Part shown: piece after piece, positions 23,424-36,980 of the stretch
Layout: each line of letters starts with the position of its first letter
How positions within the stretch are numbered: position 1 is the stretch's first letter
Assembly: GCF_000264995.1 (NCBI RefSeq)
Contig: NW_006767433.1
Span: 4,570,967-4,634,966, forward strand
Direction of reading: 5' to 3'
Length of the DNA: 64,000 bases
From: Punctularia strigosozonata HHB-11173 SS5
Taxonomy: Eukaryota; Basidiomycota; Agaricomycetes; Corticiales; Punctulariaceae
The notes under the pieces: model-generated
Told to the model about the DNA's origin: nothing
The model's database searches: none
What the model saw: only the letters and a program-made list of their open reading frames with translations
Made by a program: the position numbers and the translations under genes

Positions 23424-24804
23424 GGTGGGCGGATCCAGGTTGGGTTAACCCCGCATCCGCTGTAGATAAAAGGGCAACGATTTGATAATGGACCCAAACG
23501 GCCGTTACGCGGAGTCCTATCCGCGCGCTTGCATGCCCCCCGTGTGCATCTTGAAAGCGAGGGGAATGGGAAAACGGAAGCTAAAGGTGGAGCGCAGGGA
23601 TCAAGAAAGGATGAATGGGGAACCCGGGACGTTGGGCGTTCTGTGCCTGCGTTGGACGCTAGAATAGCTGGAAGCCAATGGCAGCGCGACGAAGCGTGAG
23701 CCGGCCTCATATGACCTCGTCTTCTCGGACCGTAGCACGGGCTCGTCCAGTGAAAACGGCCTGAATGTGGTCGTGGATGGCAGTCGCGGCGTCTGCTATC
23801 TTCACTGCATGCATATGTAGTCCGAGAGCTGGCGTGCGCTTCCGCTCGCCCCTTCTTGCGCATGCCAAGAGACAGACGACGGTCGAACAGTTAGACGTAA
23901 TGTGGCGCGGCAAGTGGGACCTTCGAAGAGAGCTTATTTCCCGAGCGGCATGTGAGGGCGGGAGTCGGGACGACCACGTCGAGGTGGCCGCTTGGGTGCT
24001 CGCAGGCCCAACGGGAGACGAAGACGTCCCGGTCCCAACGAAGGCGAACGATGCACAGGACCACGACGCGGGCCTCGCTAAGCTTGGGCTATGAATAGCA
24101 CGTTAGCTGCCACCACGAGGGCGCGTCCGACGCCATTCACTCGTTATCATCGACCGCTATGTGCAGGGCGGGAGTCCTTCGTAGCGTTCTGTGGGTGGCG
24201 GTCAGCAACGTCACCAACAAAAAGTGCCCAACACGGCAGTCGAACAACTTGCGGCTATAAGGAAACACTCCTGCCGGCCTGCTCTCCTCTGACCCGGCCA
24301 CGGAAAAACAGCACTTTTTCGTCTTGTGGTTGAGTGAACATCGCCCGGGACCAACACCGACACTGTGTTCCAGCGTGAGCATTCAACCGTTTCTTATGAT
24401 ACTCCATCGTCGTGATTGGATCGTCGAGATCTCGATGGACGAGACTGACAAACCTCAAGCCGCGGCGATCTGACATGCCGACGAAGCCAATGCGACCGCA
24501 GATTGCAGTGGATCTCCGCGATTTGAGAAGCGTCACCCTGGCCAACGGTCCTGCGTGGAGGCCGCTTACTACAGTGCTCCTAAAACTGAGCGAGCAACCC
24601 TCGAGGGAGAAGGGTGATCGACGACAAGCACCTCAACCTTGGTTTTGTCTCTTGCTCGTACGACCACACGAATCGATAGCTGGCTTCGATCTCCCATGGC
24701 AATGAGGAGGATAATAACAGGAAACGACAGCAATACAGTGCAATGGGTGGGGTAACATCGTTGCAGGTGGGTTCCTCCATAAATAGATGAGAGGAAGGAA
24801 ACGG
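23424..24804. other. 1.4-kb intergenic region
   Basis: No gene recognised. Open frames on both strands in the GC-rich part (23480-24090) are short and lack splice-consistent partners. This should include the promoter of the MFS gene on its left. Confidence 0.45.
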
Positions 24805-26438
24805 TCACCGTCGTCCGTCCTCGGCTTCCGAGTATAGTGGCGGAGGCGCGCTCCCGAGCTCCATCACGACCGCCTGCTGCACGGCCTGCATGCGCGACAT
24901 CTCGGCCCTCAGCCTCTCCACCTCTTCCCGCCATGCCGCATCGCCCGAGGACGAGGACGAGGACGGCTGGGCGGCGCTCTGGCTCGACGAGCCGGATCCA
25001 GACCCCGCGCGAGCGAGGAGGCGGTCCTCCTGCTCTTGCATCTTGCGCGCGTGCTCCTCTTCGAGGGCGGCGTGTTTGGTCCGGACCGCGTTAGCGCCTT
25101 CGTCGAGCTCTTCCGGGGGCGAGAGAACGATGGCAGGCGGAATCGCCGCGTTACCGGTCCTCGCCGGCTGCGATGCCGTCGCCGTAGTCGGTGGAGCTAT
25201 GCCCGACGGTTGCGGCGATCCGTTACCAGGAGGATACGCATGGGGCGCGACGTGCTCGTGAGACGAGGTGGAGGCCGTTCCCGGGGAGGATGGAGCGCCC
25301 CACGTTGGTCCACTTCCACCCGAGTTCGTGACCGATGGCCGACCCTGCACATCTAGAAGCTGCTCCCTCGACGCGTCAGGCCGGCCACGCGCGACGGCGG
25401 CGGAACCCGCGAAGGGGAAAGAAGGGTATGCCGACGACGGGCCGTGGCCGTATGCGAAATCGTACCGTTTCGGCTCGTCGTCGTCCAGGATCGGTTTTCC
25501 CGCAGCGACAAAGTCGGCGTGGTTCGCACGTCTGCGTCTTCGCGCGCGTAGGCACACCACCAGGATAATCGCAATAGCCGCTAGCGCGACGGCGCCGGCG
25601 ACACCTCCGGCGATAGGTCCGGCTGCCACCGAATGAGTTTTCTCGCGAAGGGATGCAGTGCCGGTCGTTCCGGTGGCAGCAACAGAAGACGTTTGAGACC
25701 CATCGTCCCCTCCCGTCGTCGTCGTCTCCGCCGAGGTCGAGGTCGCCGACGCGGATGAGCTTGAGGCACCCTTTTTGCCGTCGCTGTAATCACATCAATC
25801 GCAATATCGAGACGAGGGCGAGGTGGACTGACTCGTAGGTAGCAAAGTCGAAGAACGTGTGCGATTCCCCCAGAGATTGGATCACGATCGAGTGGTTCTT
25901 GAGGTCGAGGCCTTGCTTCGCGAGTGCGGACACGTTGTAGTTGAACGTGAGTTCGTCCGTAGCAGATCCATTGGGTTGATGCGTGAAGGTGCCGGCGGAG
26001 GATCCATCGAGAAGGAAGGAAACGTTCGTGTTCGAGATAAACTCCGGGGGCGTCTCCTTGTCGATGTAATCTGAAGTCATGAAGAAAATCTCGATGGCGG
26101 TACCTGTAAAGCAGCCATCAGATGAGCACATCGATAACAACGTTAGTGTACGCGCCAACAAAGTGGAAGGTAATCAATCGAGGAGCATCATTTGGACTGT
26201 CGCTCTGCGAATCCGTGTACGTGCCATTGAAGGGCAGGTCCGTGTACGGATCGCAAGCGGAACACCCAGAAACCGCCGTATCCCAGTCACTCGCGGGGGT
26301 ATACACCGGGACGACACCCGTCACGAAGTCACCGAGCTGGTCATCGATATATTGCAGAACGCCGTTCACGCCGCCGAAAAGACCATGTCCAAGGACCAAA
26401 AACGCAAAGGAGCGACGAAAGGCGGTCAGGGAGACCAT
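24805..26438 (-). CDS. Single-pass membrane protein with a serine/threonine-rich stalk
   Basis: Belongs to a type common in mushrooms: secreted beta-sandwich-like domain, Ser/Thr stalk, one membrane helix, and a long cytoplasmic tail. It starts MVSLTAFRRSFAFLVL at 26438 (signal peptide). The ectodomain ends around HTFFDFATYESV. A stalk follows (SSSSASATSTSAETTTT), then the helix AGGVAGAVALAAIAIILVVC with RARRRRR as stop-transfer. The tail of about 240 residues is Pro/Ser-rich and ends in a probable coiled coil (WREEVERLRAEMSRMQAVQQ). Exon 1 is 26156-26438. The first intron (26104-26155) begins GCGCGT, and only that GC donor joins FHFVG to TAIEIFFMTSDYID in frame. The role is unknown; sensing or cell-wall contact is only a guess from the layout. 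Confidence 0.75.
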
Positions 26439-27378
26439 CGACTGCGACTCGCTGGCGAGCAACCGGTAGGGGAGAGACGAGGGAAGAGCAGAACGCAAGG
26501 CAGCACGACGGTGAGGATGATCGACGAGCTATATCCCCCGGCAAAGTGCCGCCCGTATCTGCCATTCGATTGACAGCCTGGAAACGCTAGCACCGCATAT
26601 GCGTATATTCTATAGCTTCACTCGTAGGTCATGTTGTAGGGAGAGGGCATAACCAGCCTCGATGTATGATTACCCCAGAGCGCGGGAGATGGCGGGATTC
26701 AGCAGCCAAAGGAGTTGGAACGCAGGAAAGGTCGAATAGGGCACTTTGGCGGTGCAGGAGTGGCGTGGGAGAACCGGGCTTTCGTTCGATTTCTCCGACG
26801 TATTCGGGACTCAGCAGTACTCAGTAGTATTCAGTACTCTCAGCGCTCAGCCCCTGTACCATCCGCATCGTGCACGAAAGTTGTGCTTGCCTTCGAATCG
26901 TCTGTTCCATCGCTGTCTCGACGATACATCTCCCAGCACTGAAAAACAATCGGCGACGCACGCGTGCTGAAAACTTGACATCGACCCGCACCATCGTGGT
27001 GGTCAACCCGAGACGGCTTGGGTGCATTATTATGCACCCCTAGAACCTGCGTCAAAGTCGGAAAGGACCAAGCTGGACAGAAGCGATCGTCTGCTGTGGT
27101 GTACACTCCCCATTTTCTCAACTCTGATGTAGTTGCGCAAGCAAAATACTGGCGAGTCCGCAATCGTGTCGCACTGCGACCATCTGTACAGCGAGAGGCA
27201 AGGACAAGGCACTTTATATTTGATATCGTGATTTCCAGGTTCTCCTAATACAGCTCAACCAATTCTCAACCATTCCTCTTCGGCACACAGCGCTCGTAGA
27301 ATCCGCAAAATAGTTTCTAGGCACCGGGACGACATTCAGCAGCAGCCCGCACCACGAACAAAACACCCACAGAACTCA
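26439..27378. other. Intergenic, with a short imperfect CTCAG-type tandem repeat
   Basis: Around 26811-26849 there are about four imperfect 10-base units of the kind ACTCAGTAGT. Nothing else was recognised. Part of this stretch is the promoter of the membrane protein gene to its left and the terminator region of the small secreted protein to its right. Confidence 0.45.
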
Positions 27379-27669
27379 TCAGACGACGGTGCCGGTCGAA
27401 GATGGTGTGGCAACCCAGGTGACCACAGAGGTGCGCTCGACCATCCAAGGGGCTTGGTCGACGAGAGTGAAGTACTTCTTGGTCGCCGTGTACGTTGCCG
27501 GCGATGTGTCGATGCTGGTGGCGGTCACGGAGACAGTTGTCGTCGCGTCAGGTGCGGGGTTCTGGCACGGATGCGTAAGCTATTGCGGCAGAGATGTCTC
27601 ACAAGGACTTACAGGGGCTGCTGTGGCGACGGCAAGGAGTGCGGCGAGGATCGACAGGGTGAACTTCAT
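27379..27669 (-). CDS. Small secreted protein of about 79 residues
   Basis: Two exons: 27613-27669 and 27379-27561, separated by a 51-base intron with GTAAGT and CAG ends. Exon 1 is a signal peptide, MKFTLSILAALLAVATAAP. The mature part of about 60 residues begins NPAPDATTTVSVTATS and is rich in Thr, Ser and Val, with no cysteine, and ends SSTGTVV. It is not a hydrophobin, because the eight-Cys pattern is missing. A TCTATAAGA motif about 85 bases upstream could be its TATA box. The function is unknown; it fits the general class of small secreted proteins of wood and litter fungi. Confidence 0.7.
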
Positions 27670-29406
27670 CGTCGCAAAGTCGAGTGGGAAACTGGGAGTC
27701 GTTCGTTGGGAGATCCAGGACGTCCTAGATATGGGAGGGCGGTTGCGCGGTCTATAAGACCGGCATACTGTGCAAGGTTTGCGACCATCGGCGTCCGCGC
27801 GCTAGTGCAGATGAAACGGGCGGTACTTCTGCGCAAAGGTCGTGCCTGGTATGGTCGGCGCTCCTCATTCGGTCTACCTCCGGTGCGCCCCTTCTTCCCA
27901 TCGAGAGGCGCTAGTCGGAGTGATCGATGCATTTATCAGGAGGGCCTGAGTCGTCATCGTTGTTTGTGCCAACCAAATGGGATGGTCTGGGAACTCGGGC
28001 GAGTTCAGGTGCCCCGCCGCGTCCGACGGGCGCGAGACTGTGCAGGGCACACCGGTGCCAAGGCTGGTGTGGGAATATGAAGGGTTCGACGTGGGAACGC
28101 ACAATTAACGCGCTTTCAGGGCGGTCCATGACATCGACAAAGGCTGTGGTCTCTCGACGTTGCCTGGTCGGGCCAGGAACAGGATGACAGGGTCGGGCGC
28201 GGACCTGCGTCCCGAACCGGATCGACTACCGCGGCATCATCGGGTCCGAACGGCGCGACTTCTCAGGATCTTCGCATACGGCCTCCTCGGCACAGGGTTC
28301 CACTTTGAACCAAGGCGATGGACGGAGGGAAAGTGGAACAAGGAGATGGACGGAGGGAACGCAGCATGTCAAGATTGGTGCTGAAACTTGGCAGAGGCCA
28401 TGCGGACAATCCGTATTTCAGTGATGACAACATTCCATTTTAACATTGTACGGCCACAGGATTTGGTACCAGAATACCTCTGTCGGGTGTGTGACATATT
28501 GTCAACCGGTATGGCTGTCAGCATTCCAGAGGCTATCCAACGCTCGCTCCATTCACGCTGTCGTTGAACAGGATGTCATACGCTAGCAGCATCACAGCGC
28601 TGAAGGTCGCTTTGCTCCCCAAGGAGCGCCTCTTTTTGACGCGCAGTTTGCAGTGCCACCGGCGTGAAGATCGCTCGCCGCCCAAACTGCGTCTCCATCT
28701 GATGCCGTGTTTGCAATACCCATGACGGCGATGCAAAGCCATGGATACGTTCTCGGGGAAGATGAGCAATCATAACCTCGAACCTTTGCGACAAAGGTAG
28801 AGCATGTGCGCACACGCCGCATAAGCGATCGTGAATGCTACGATGATCATCAGGATCTCAATAGCGCTTCAGCAGATTCAAATGTCCATCTCTTAATTGA
28901 TATTAGACAGTATCGAACAGTGTGGAACTTCGGATTCCATGTCAGATGTATCGTCATAGAACTTTGGTGAGTGTTACTCTTGAGTTAGCTCGCTCCCTCA
29001 TTTCACAATGCGAAGGGATATTTAGCATCGGCGGAATGAAGAGTCATCAATCTGTCTTTCGAACCGCTTTACTGGAATCTATTCCCGCCATCACTTGCTC
29101 CCCGCTACCACCGGAACTATGGACGTGATTGTGGTGACCGGCGATGCTGTGCCACCCGACTATGTATGCGCACCCACTACGCTTATTCGAGCCTACTCAG
29201 GGAGATTCTGCGGGGCGGAATGCTACAGATCAGCTTGCATGAGCGCCAGAAGGGCGAGACCGACGCGCCCCGACACCCAGGCGGCACGTACACCGTACCG
29301 TCCGAGCAGATCCGGCGTGGCATGTCGGCGTTGAATGGTACCTAGATCCTGTTCCGTCGTATGTGGAGAAACACGTTTCAAGCTTGCAGTCACATCGGGA
29401 CGGTGG
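27670..29406. other. 1.7-kb intergenic region upstream of laccase 1
   Basis: No gene, repeat or terminal inverted repeat recognised. Only short overlapping frames without motifs occur. Confidence 0.45.
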
Positions 29407-29413
29407 TATAAGT
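29407..29413 (+). promoter_or_regulatory. TATA box of laccase 1
   Basis: TATAAGT lies 97 bases before the ATG at 29504, a spacing usual for fungal laccase genes. Confidence 0.45.
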
Positions 29414-29503
29414 ACTGCTCACTGGGAGACCAGGAAGGACAGCAGCTTGCGGCTACACCGTGAGTCCGAAGCGTCTTTCAAACACCATATTCTTGCGGTC
29501 AGC

Positions 29504-32099
29504 ATGGGACGCTTCCAACTCTTCAACGTCGCTGCTGCCCTGCTTTCGTTCGTTGGCAACTCGCTTGCTGGTATCGGCCCCGTCGCCACGATTCCCATCG
29601 TGAACCGCAATTTATCGCCCGATGGGTTCCAACGCTCGTAAGTAGCAGTTGACGACGACGAAAACTCCGTTTATTTACAATGTTACAGGACTGTGCTTGC
29701 CGGCGGTACCTTCCCTGGACCAACAGTCACAGGGTTTAAGGTGTGATAAATACTGTCGGCATTGCCAGCTTAGAATAACACCGTCCAGGGAAATGAGTTC
29801 AAGCTCAACGTCGTAAACCAATTGCAAGATGTCACCATGCTGAAGTCGACCTCAATTGTGGGTGTTGATATGTTATCACAATTTACCGAGAAACTGATAC
29901 ATTCACATCAGCATTGGCATGGCTTCTTCCAGAAGCATACCAATTGGGCTGATGGACCCGCCTTTGTGAATCAGTGTCCAATCGCTACAGGACACTCGTT
30001 TTTGTACGACTTCAAGGTTCCAGATCAAGCTGGGACGTTCTGGTACCACTCGCATCTCTCCACGCAATATTGCGACGGGTTACGGGGCGCATTTGTAGGC
30101 GAGTATTGCTGCTTCTTGATCACTGACTTCGCCTGAACTCGATTATGCATACAGTCTACGATCTTCTCGATCCGCACAGACTTTTGTACGATATCGATGA
30201 TGGTAAGTAATACCCGGTTGCACAGGCTTTTTACTCAACCTCTGACTGTCTCGAAGACAGCACCATAATCACACTCGCGGATTGGTACCATGCAGTTGGT
30301 ATGTTTTTTGATTTATTGTATGTATTGAATTGAGATTGATAAAGTCCCCATTTAGCCCCCACCATTGCAGTAGGGTATGGTCACACACCCATGTTGTTTT
30401 GACGTGTACTGAGACCACATAGTGTCGCGGATTCCACCCTGATTAACGGACTGTAGGTGAATTTCGTTGTACCACGAAAGCATATACTAATGCTACAACC
30501 GAAGCGGCCGTTATGCAGGTGGACCGTCGTCCCCTCTTGCTGTTGTTCACGTCATTAAGGGTCTCCGCTACCGCTTCCGCCTTGTGAGCACCGAGTCATC
30601 CCTGTGATCATCGCCACGCAGTAACACGCTATATTAGGTTTCGATTTCATGTGATCCGAACTTCACGTTTCAAATCGACGGTCACAAGTTCACGGTGCGT
30701 TACCTCGGGGTTTCAGTAAATTTTAGACGTTGAACGATGTTCATTCGTCCTAGATCATCGAAGTGGACGGCGTCAATACGCAACCCCTTGTCGTGGATCA
30801 AATCCAGATTTTCGCCGGTAAAAAAATATGTCCTTGGAATATAACAAACGATCACCTGATGCATACGTGTGTAGGCCAACGGTATTCGATTGTGATGAAG
30901 GCGGACCAACCTATCAACAACTACTGTATGTGACTTCTATATTTCGCTTAAGGGCACAGACATTGATTAGGACTTCAACCAGGGATTCGCGCGAATCCCA
31001 ACAATGGCGCAGCGCAAGGATTTGCCAATGGTATCAATAGTGGTATCCTTCGCTATTTGGGCGCCTTGCCTCGTGAACCCACGACCCCGCAAGACACGCC
31101 CCAGGCACCTCTTGTAGAGGCTAACCTCGTCGTAAGGATGGCCAGACTACATGTCATGCACTCGTACTCACGCTATTTTAGCCTTTGGAGAACCCTGGAG
31201 TCATAGGACGCAAGTGCGTCGATTGCGCGGATGTCAATTACAATCTGAAACTGGACTTCGTGAGATATTATCCACAATCTTCCAGCAACGCAAGGCTCAT
31301 ATTTGACGTAGAACCTGCATGGTGACTTCAAGTTCGATATCAATAACGTTACATTCGTGCCTCCGACTGTGCCCGTGTTGCTTCAAATCCTAAGCGGAGC
31401 GCAGACCGCCAGTCAGCTACTACCGACTGGAAGCATTTATCCATTACCGAAGAACTCCAGTATCCAGCTATCACTTCCTGCGGGGACAACCGCTCCGAGT
31501 GCTGGCGGACCCCACCCGTTCCATCTTCACGGGGTTAATTACACTTCTCGTTGATTACTCTCAATACTCACTCTTCAACCCAGCATAACTTTGAGGTCGT
31601 GAGATCCGCCGGGCAAAGCACGTACAACTTCGACAATCCTCCTCGTCGCGACGTCGTCAGCACGGGTGTTTCTGGTGACAATGTTGTAAGCGTCTCTCGC
31701 TTGTTGATAAAATATTAGTCCTCTAAAAAGAACTCTGCAGACGATTCGGTTCTTCACGGACAATGTCGGTCCTTGGTTCCTGCATTGTCATATCGATTGG
31801 TATGGGCATAACCTCGGCGTGACGATGTGATTACTCAACTTCCATTTCAGGCATCTCGAGGCTGGCTTTGCGGTAGTCATGGATGAAGCTCAAAGCGATG
31901 TCAAGGCACAAGTTCCGGTTCCCGGTATGCCGATATTGGCATCGCCATATTCATCATCTGACTATTTCCGTCAGCTGCCTGGGACCAGCTTTGCCCAATC
32001 TACGATGCACTTAACCGTGAGTACCCTGCGAAAGCATCACCTACGACGACTAATTGAGGTGTCACACTCTTAGCCACACAGATTGGTGGCATCAACTGA
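29504..32099 (+). CDS. Laccase 1 (multicopper oxidase, AA1_1)
   Basis: Secreted blue copper oxidase that oxidises phenols with reduction of O2 to water; acts on lignin-derived phenols or pigments. The start [20 protein letters not shown] is a signal peptide. All four copper signatures are present: [42 protein letters not shown] and HCHIDWHLEAGF. The Phe ten residues after the Cys of the last motif (axial position of T1 copper) is typical of higher-potential laccases. About 20 exons give about 520 residues, including a 19-base exon at 30356-30374, and end NPTQIGGIN with TGA at 32097-32099. The intron after GAFV starts with GC (GCGAGT at 30099), where laccase 2 has GTGAGT at the same site. No frameshift or stop was seen. 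Confidence 0.93.
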
Positions 32100-33766
32100 G
32101 CAATATATCTATTTGAGCAGATCTATCCTGGATCACCGAGTGGCCCTGTATTTCTGACCGCAGTGATTGTGAATTCGTACTCTTCCGGACTAGTCTGACG
32201 GTTTGCTGGTTGATTTATGCGGCTATTTAGTGTTGTAAACGCCTCGCTTTGATACATGTACATTGAGTAATAATAACTGGTACATAATATCTAGGGTCAA
32301 ACGTAACTGTCATTATTGTCGGATGAATTGCTATGTACTTGAGAGCAGCTATAGTGCGCTTTCGGGCTTTTTTCCGAAGCATCGACCAATAAGCTCTCGT
32401 TATTGCATCGCGAACTGCGAGAATTGAAGATGCGCCCTAATCCCACTGGTACTATGCTGCAATAGGAGATCCAGAATTCGTTGGTCAATCTCGAGGGAAA
32501 AGCCCATTGCACATACACACGATGCTCGTGCTACTAGCGAGGCACCAGGTTCATCGGAATTGTAAGGATCTGTGCATGAACCTTGAGTGAGGAAGAAGGG
32601 TTAGGTCGCCGATCTCCATGTGGAGAATGAGATGGAAGACAGCACTACGGTTCCGCTTGGACCATGCACTGAGTTAACGTGCCAGGGCATAGCCATAGAC
32701 TACTTCGGTCTCCTGCCGATGTGTTGCGTTCGCAGAATCGCCGAATCGGGTCCACTAGGATTGCACACCGATCGATGATGACGCAGCACAACATCCGCGA
32801 CCGCGATTGCACATACAAGAGCAGCACCGGTCCGCTGATAATGAGAGCACGAAGTGCAGTACAGCGATGCTATAATCGTTTCACTGCCAGGGCAGCTGTG
32901 TTGAAACCCGAGAGCGATGCCGGTGAAGCTGCAACGCCGTGATATTGTCGTTCAGACGCTGTCGATCCAATATGGCTCCGAGGGCGTCGCACGTCGGCAT
33001 TGGGAGGCCATTAAGGGACATGAACTTGGCGTGTGTATGGACGATGATGGTCATTGGTCCATTCGAGTAGCGGCCCCTGGGCGTCACCGAGCGTGGGCGA
33101 GTCGATGGAAGCACGCGCAGCCACCGGTGCGTTCTTTGTTTCCTGCGGTCATCCTTCCCACCTCTGTCACAAACCGTCTAACACACACTCGACCCCGGAG
33201 AACTCGGTGCTGCTTAGACCGTCTTAGACCATGTACCATAACATCACGGAATAGGAGACCTTTCGCCGGCTCCGGTGTCCTCGGATGATTGGCCGTCATG
33301 CATCCGATGCCCGTATTTGCCCCGCAACGCGCCCGGGCGCACCTGGACGCGCCGACATTGCGCTGGGCGCTGGGTTCCTGCGACAGAATCAATCCGCTCA
33401 ACACGGTGTGCCGGTATACTGCTAAGCACGGGCAATGATGACTTTACTTACTGATCTTCGTCTCCCGAGTTCTGTGCAGTCCGTACCTGGCGTCCACTCC
33501 AGTGCGGCGGTCCCAAAGCGGCCTTCATCCCGACGTCCCGAACGTCTTTAGTGCTCCGCTTGCGGTCCCCACGATGACCGTGTCTACCCTCCAGAGCGTC
33601 TCTCACACCAATGCGCTGTGACAGGTACTGTCCTGCAATGCCGCCCCTCATGAGGTATTGGCCAATCTGGGTCTGGTTCCTGGATTTGAAATGCTCGATG
33701 GGCCGCCTAACTCAAAGCGCTGAACTGCCTCAGCCCACTGAACATTGGCGCTTCATATGTTAGACA
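32100..33766. other. Intergenic region between the tandem laccases
   Basis: About 1.7 kb without a recognisable gene. It must contain the laccase 1 terminator and the laccase 2 promoter. No long repeat shared with the laccase 1 upstream region was noticed. Confidence 0.45.
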
Positions 33767-33774
33767 TATAAAAA
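33767..33774 (+). promoter_or_regulatory. TATA box of laccase 2
   Basis: TATAAAAA lies 133 bases before the ATG at 33907 and is a clear match to the fungal TATA consensus. Confidence 0.6.
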
Positions 33775-33906
33775 GACCACTCTCGCCGCCCGTGTTCGAT
33801 ACCGAGGGTCATCACCACAGGTCTTTGCTACATCGGCTTTCTTTCGCTGATATCCACCGCGCCGCGCCCCATCTCGTAGTCTATCCTGTTTATCCTTGCA
33901 GCCGCC

Positions 33907-36510
33907 ATGAAGCATTCTGAGTCCTTACTCGCGTTCGTCGCGCTGTCTCTCTCTTTTGCTGCCACGTCGTTTGCTGGCATTGGGCCTATCGCCAATCTGC
34001 CCATCGTCAACAAGGTCATCGCCCCCGATGGCTTCAACCGATCGTAAGTCTATGATTGCTTTACCTCTCTATACGTATTGACATACCACAAAGCACGGTA
34101 CTCGCTGGAGGTTCCTTCCCAGGACCTCTCATTACTGGGTTCAAGGTCAGCACACTTGATCCTGGAAATTGCATTTTCAGTCTGAAAACCAGAGCTACAG
34201 GGCAACGAGTTCAAGCTGAACGTCCAGAATCAGCTGACGGACATAACTATGCTCAAGTCGACGAGTATCGTAAGTGTCCGTGCCCCAAGCAGTGTAACTG
34301 TACTTACCCAAGACCTTCATGCAGCACTGGCATGGTTTTTTCCAGAAAACCACGAATTGGGCCGATGGCCCCTCGTTTGTAAACCAGTGCCCTATTGCGC
34401 CCGGCAACAACTTCCTGTACGACTTTAAGGTCCCTGGCCAAGCGGGCACGTTCTGGTATCACTCCCACTTATCGACCCAATACTGCGATGGGCTTCGCGG
34501 CGCCTTTGTCGGTGAGTACACCGATGCTGTATTCACGTGCTCTGTTTAACAATTGTTCCAAGTATATGATCTCCTGGACCCCCACCGACTTCTCTACGAC
34601 GTAGACGATGGTTAGTACCATCTTAGGTTGTAGATGCTCGGTCGAACTAACGGCGGCATATGCCAATCAGATTCCACTGTCATCACTCTTGCGGATTGGT
34701 ACCATGCCGTCGGTGAGTCTCTGTCTGTTCCTGACACCCGACGACGCCGCATTCTGACAATGTGCCGAAGCTCCTACTATTGCCGTTGGGTGAGTGGGTC
34801 GAGGAAACTGATCGAGTATTAGAAGTGACATTTGCGTAGCGTCGCTGACTCCACCCTCATCAATGGCCTGTGAGTATATCGTTGTCGTTTCAGATTATCG
34901 ACTGATCCACTCCTACAGTGGTCGCTATGCTGGTGGCCCATCGTCGCCACTTGCGGTCATCCACGTCGTATGGGGTCTGCGCTACCGGTTCCGTCTAGTA
35001 AGTTATATACAACTCAGAACATCTCACTCGGGCCGTGACTAACCACCGGACGGGCAGGTTTCAATCTCTTGCGACCCAAACTTCACCTTCCAAATTGACG
35101 GCCACAAGTTCACTGTAAGATGAACAGATTTCGATATAGGCCCGTGATTCTGAATTATCTCCCAGATCATTGAAGTCGACGGCGTCAACCATCAGCCACT
35201 CGAGGTTGACTCGCTGCAGATTTATGCGGGTAAGATGCCCTGTGCCAGGCACTTAACGCGTGCTAATACCCTGCCCCGAAGGTCAACGTTATTCCATCGT
35301 GCTGAAAGCCAATCAGCCCATCAACAACTACTGTGAGCATTGAACCTGAAGTTTGCGTTATCTTACTCAGTGACCTTCCAGGGATTCGTGCGAATCCAAA
35401 CAATGGCGCTGCTTCGGGTTTCGCGAACGGCATCAACAGCGCCATCTTGCGTTACGTCGGCGCAGGTGCCTCCGAGCCTACCACCGCGCAGGACACTTCC
35501 ACCTCACCGCTCGTGGAAGCGAACCTTGTGGTATGCTGAATGCGTCTTAATCCTCTTGTCGTGGGCTGACATCTTGTTCAGCCCCTAGAAAATCCCGGCG
35601 TCATTGGGCCGAAGTGTGTTGACTGCGCCGATGTGAACTACAACCTGGCTCTTGATTTCGTGAGTAGCTTCACATTGTACGCGGTGCCGAGTGACAGGCT
35701 GATACCGTTTCCCAGAACCTTAACGGAGACTTCAAGTTTAACATCAACGGGGTGTCTTTCGTTCCGCCCACGGTTCCGGTCCTCTTGCAAATTCTCAGCG
35801 GAGCGCAGACCGCCAGCCAGTTGCTGCCTCAGGGAAGCCTGTATGCCCTACCGAAGAACAGCAGCATCCAGCTGTCGCTTCCGGCCGGCAACACAGCACC
35901 ACAGGCCGGCGGTCCTCATCCGTTCCACTTGCACGGTGTAAGTGCCGCAGTCCCTAAGACAACATGCCGTTCGCTTATGTTCCTCAGCACACGTTTGAGG
36001 TCGTTCGTTCTGCTGGACAAACCACATACAACTTTGACAATCCTCCGCGCCGCGATGTCGTTGCCACCGGCGTGGCTGGTGACAACGTGGTATGTAGTCG
36101 GCCCCCTATTCCTGTGGCGCGTCTGACCGACCCATCCAGACCATCCGATTCTTCACGGACAACGTTGGTCCCTGGTTCCTCCACTGCCACATCGATTGGT
36201 ACTTTTCCATTCCCTGGTAAAATGTGGTTGTATCTCATACAGTCGTTTGCCTTTAGGCATTTGGATACTGGTTTTGCCGTTGTTTTCAGCGAGGATCAAG
36301 CCGACGTCCCCGCACAGGTTCCTGTTCCCTGTAAGTCTCCGGTCTAGTCCCTCGGCGCGCGGGTGCTCACCGTCGATATCTAGCCGCTTGGAGCCAGCTT
36401 TGCCCCATATATGACGCATTGACCCGTGAGTTCCTGGCGCTATCCACGGCCCTGTGGGATCATATTGACCCGATATCTCTTCAGCCAATGACCTGGGCGG
36501 TATCAACTGA
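33907..36510 (+). CDS. Laccase 2 (multicopper oxidase, AA1_1)
   Basis: Tandem paralogue of laccase 1, same strand, starting 1.8 kb beyond its end. Signal peptide [20 protein letters not shown], then [20 protein letters not shown]. Copper motifs [42 protein letters not shown] and HCHIDWHLDTGF are complete, again with Phe at the T1 axial position. The intron positions match those of laccase 1, including a 19-base exon at 34771-34789, so the pair arose by duplication of an intron-rich gene. The last exon reads PNDLGGIN with TGA at 36508-36510. The coding sequence shows no break, and about 520 residues is normal. Third positions differ often between the two genes, so the duplication is not recent. 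Confidence 0.94.
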
Positions 36511-36980
36511 GCTTCGAAAGCCGGACGAGCAAGCTAATGACCAGTCTCCTCTCACTACTTCAAATCAATCGAAGGGTTCTTGTGTGGTGGTTTTCGGTAT
36601 AAATGTATTCATCGGTCTAAGCGTGCTGTAGTTTGTGTTTCTGTGTAATAATCGAACCAGTTCAATCGTATCTTATCGCCGACTCAGTCCTGAACAGTGA
36701 AAGCCGCCGGCACCCGTCACCACGTGCGAAATCTTGGTGCTCCAGATACGCGCTCAGCTTTTCGACTGCCCACGCCGATGTGGACGAGCGTGCTACTCGG
36801 CGGTTCTCTTCATCCTCAGATTAGCCCCAGCGACATCACGCGGTCCTCCCGTGGAAGCTGGGAACCGCCCCCGACGAGCTCGCTTTATCTACGCCGAACG
36901 TCGACACGCTCGATGGCAATCTTTCCTCGAACGCCCGGTCCTTGCAAGGCGTTCTTCTCCAACTCGAACGACGAGCAAAG
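36511..36980. other. Intergenic region
   Basis: Laccase 2 terminator and upstream region of the isochorismatase-fold gene. No other feature seen. Confidence 0.45.

Noticed and set aside
24837-25636. Plus-strand frames opposite the membrane protein tail
   Set aside because: Antisense of a low-complexity Pro/Ser/Ala-rich tail; the minus strand has signal peptide, membrane helix and stop-transfer residues.
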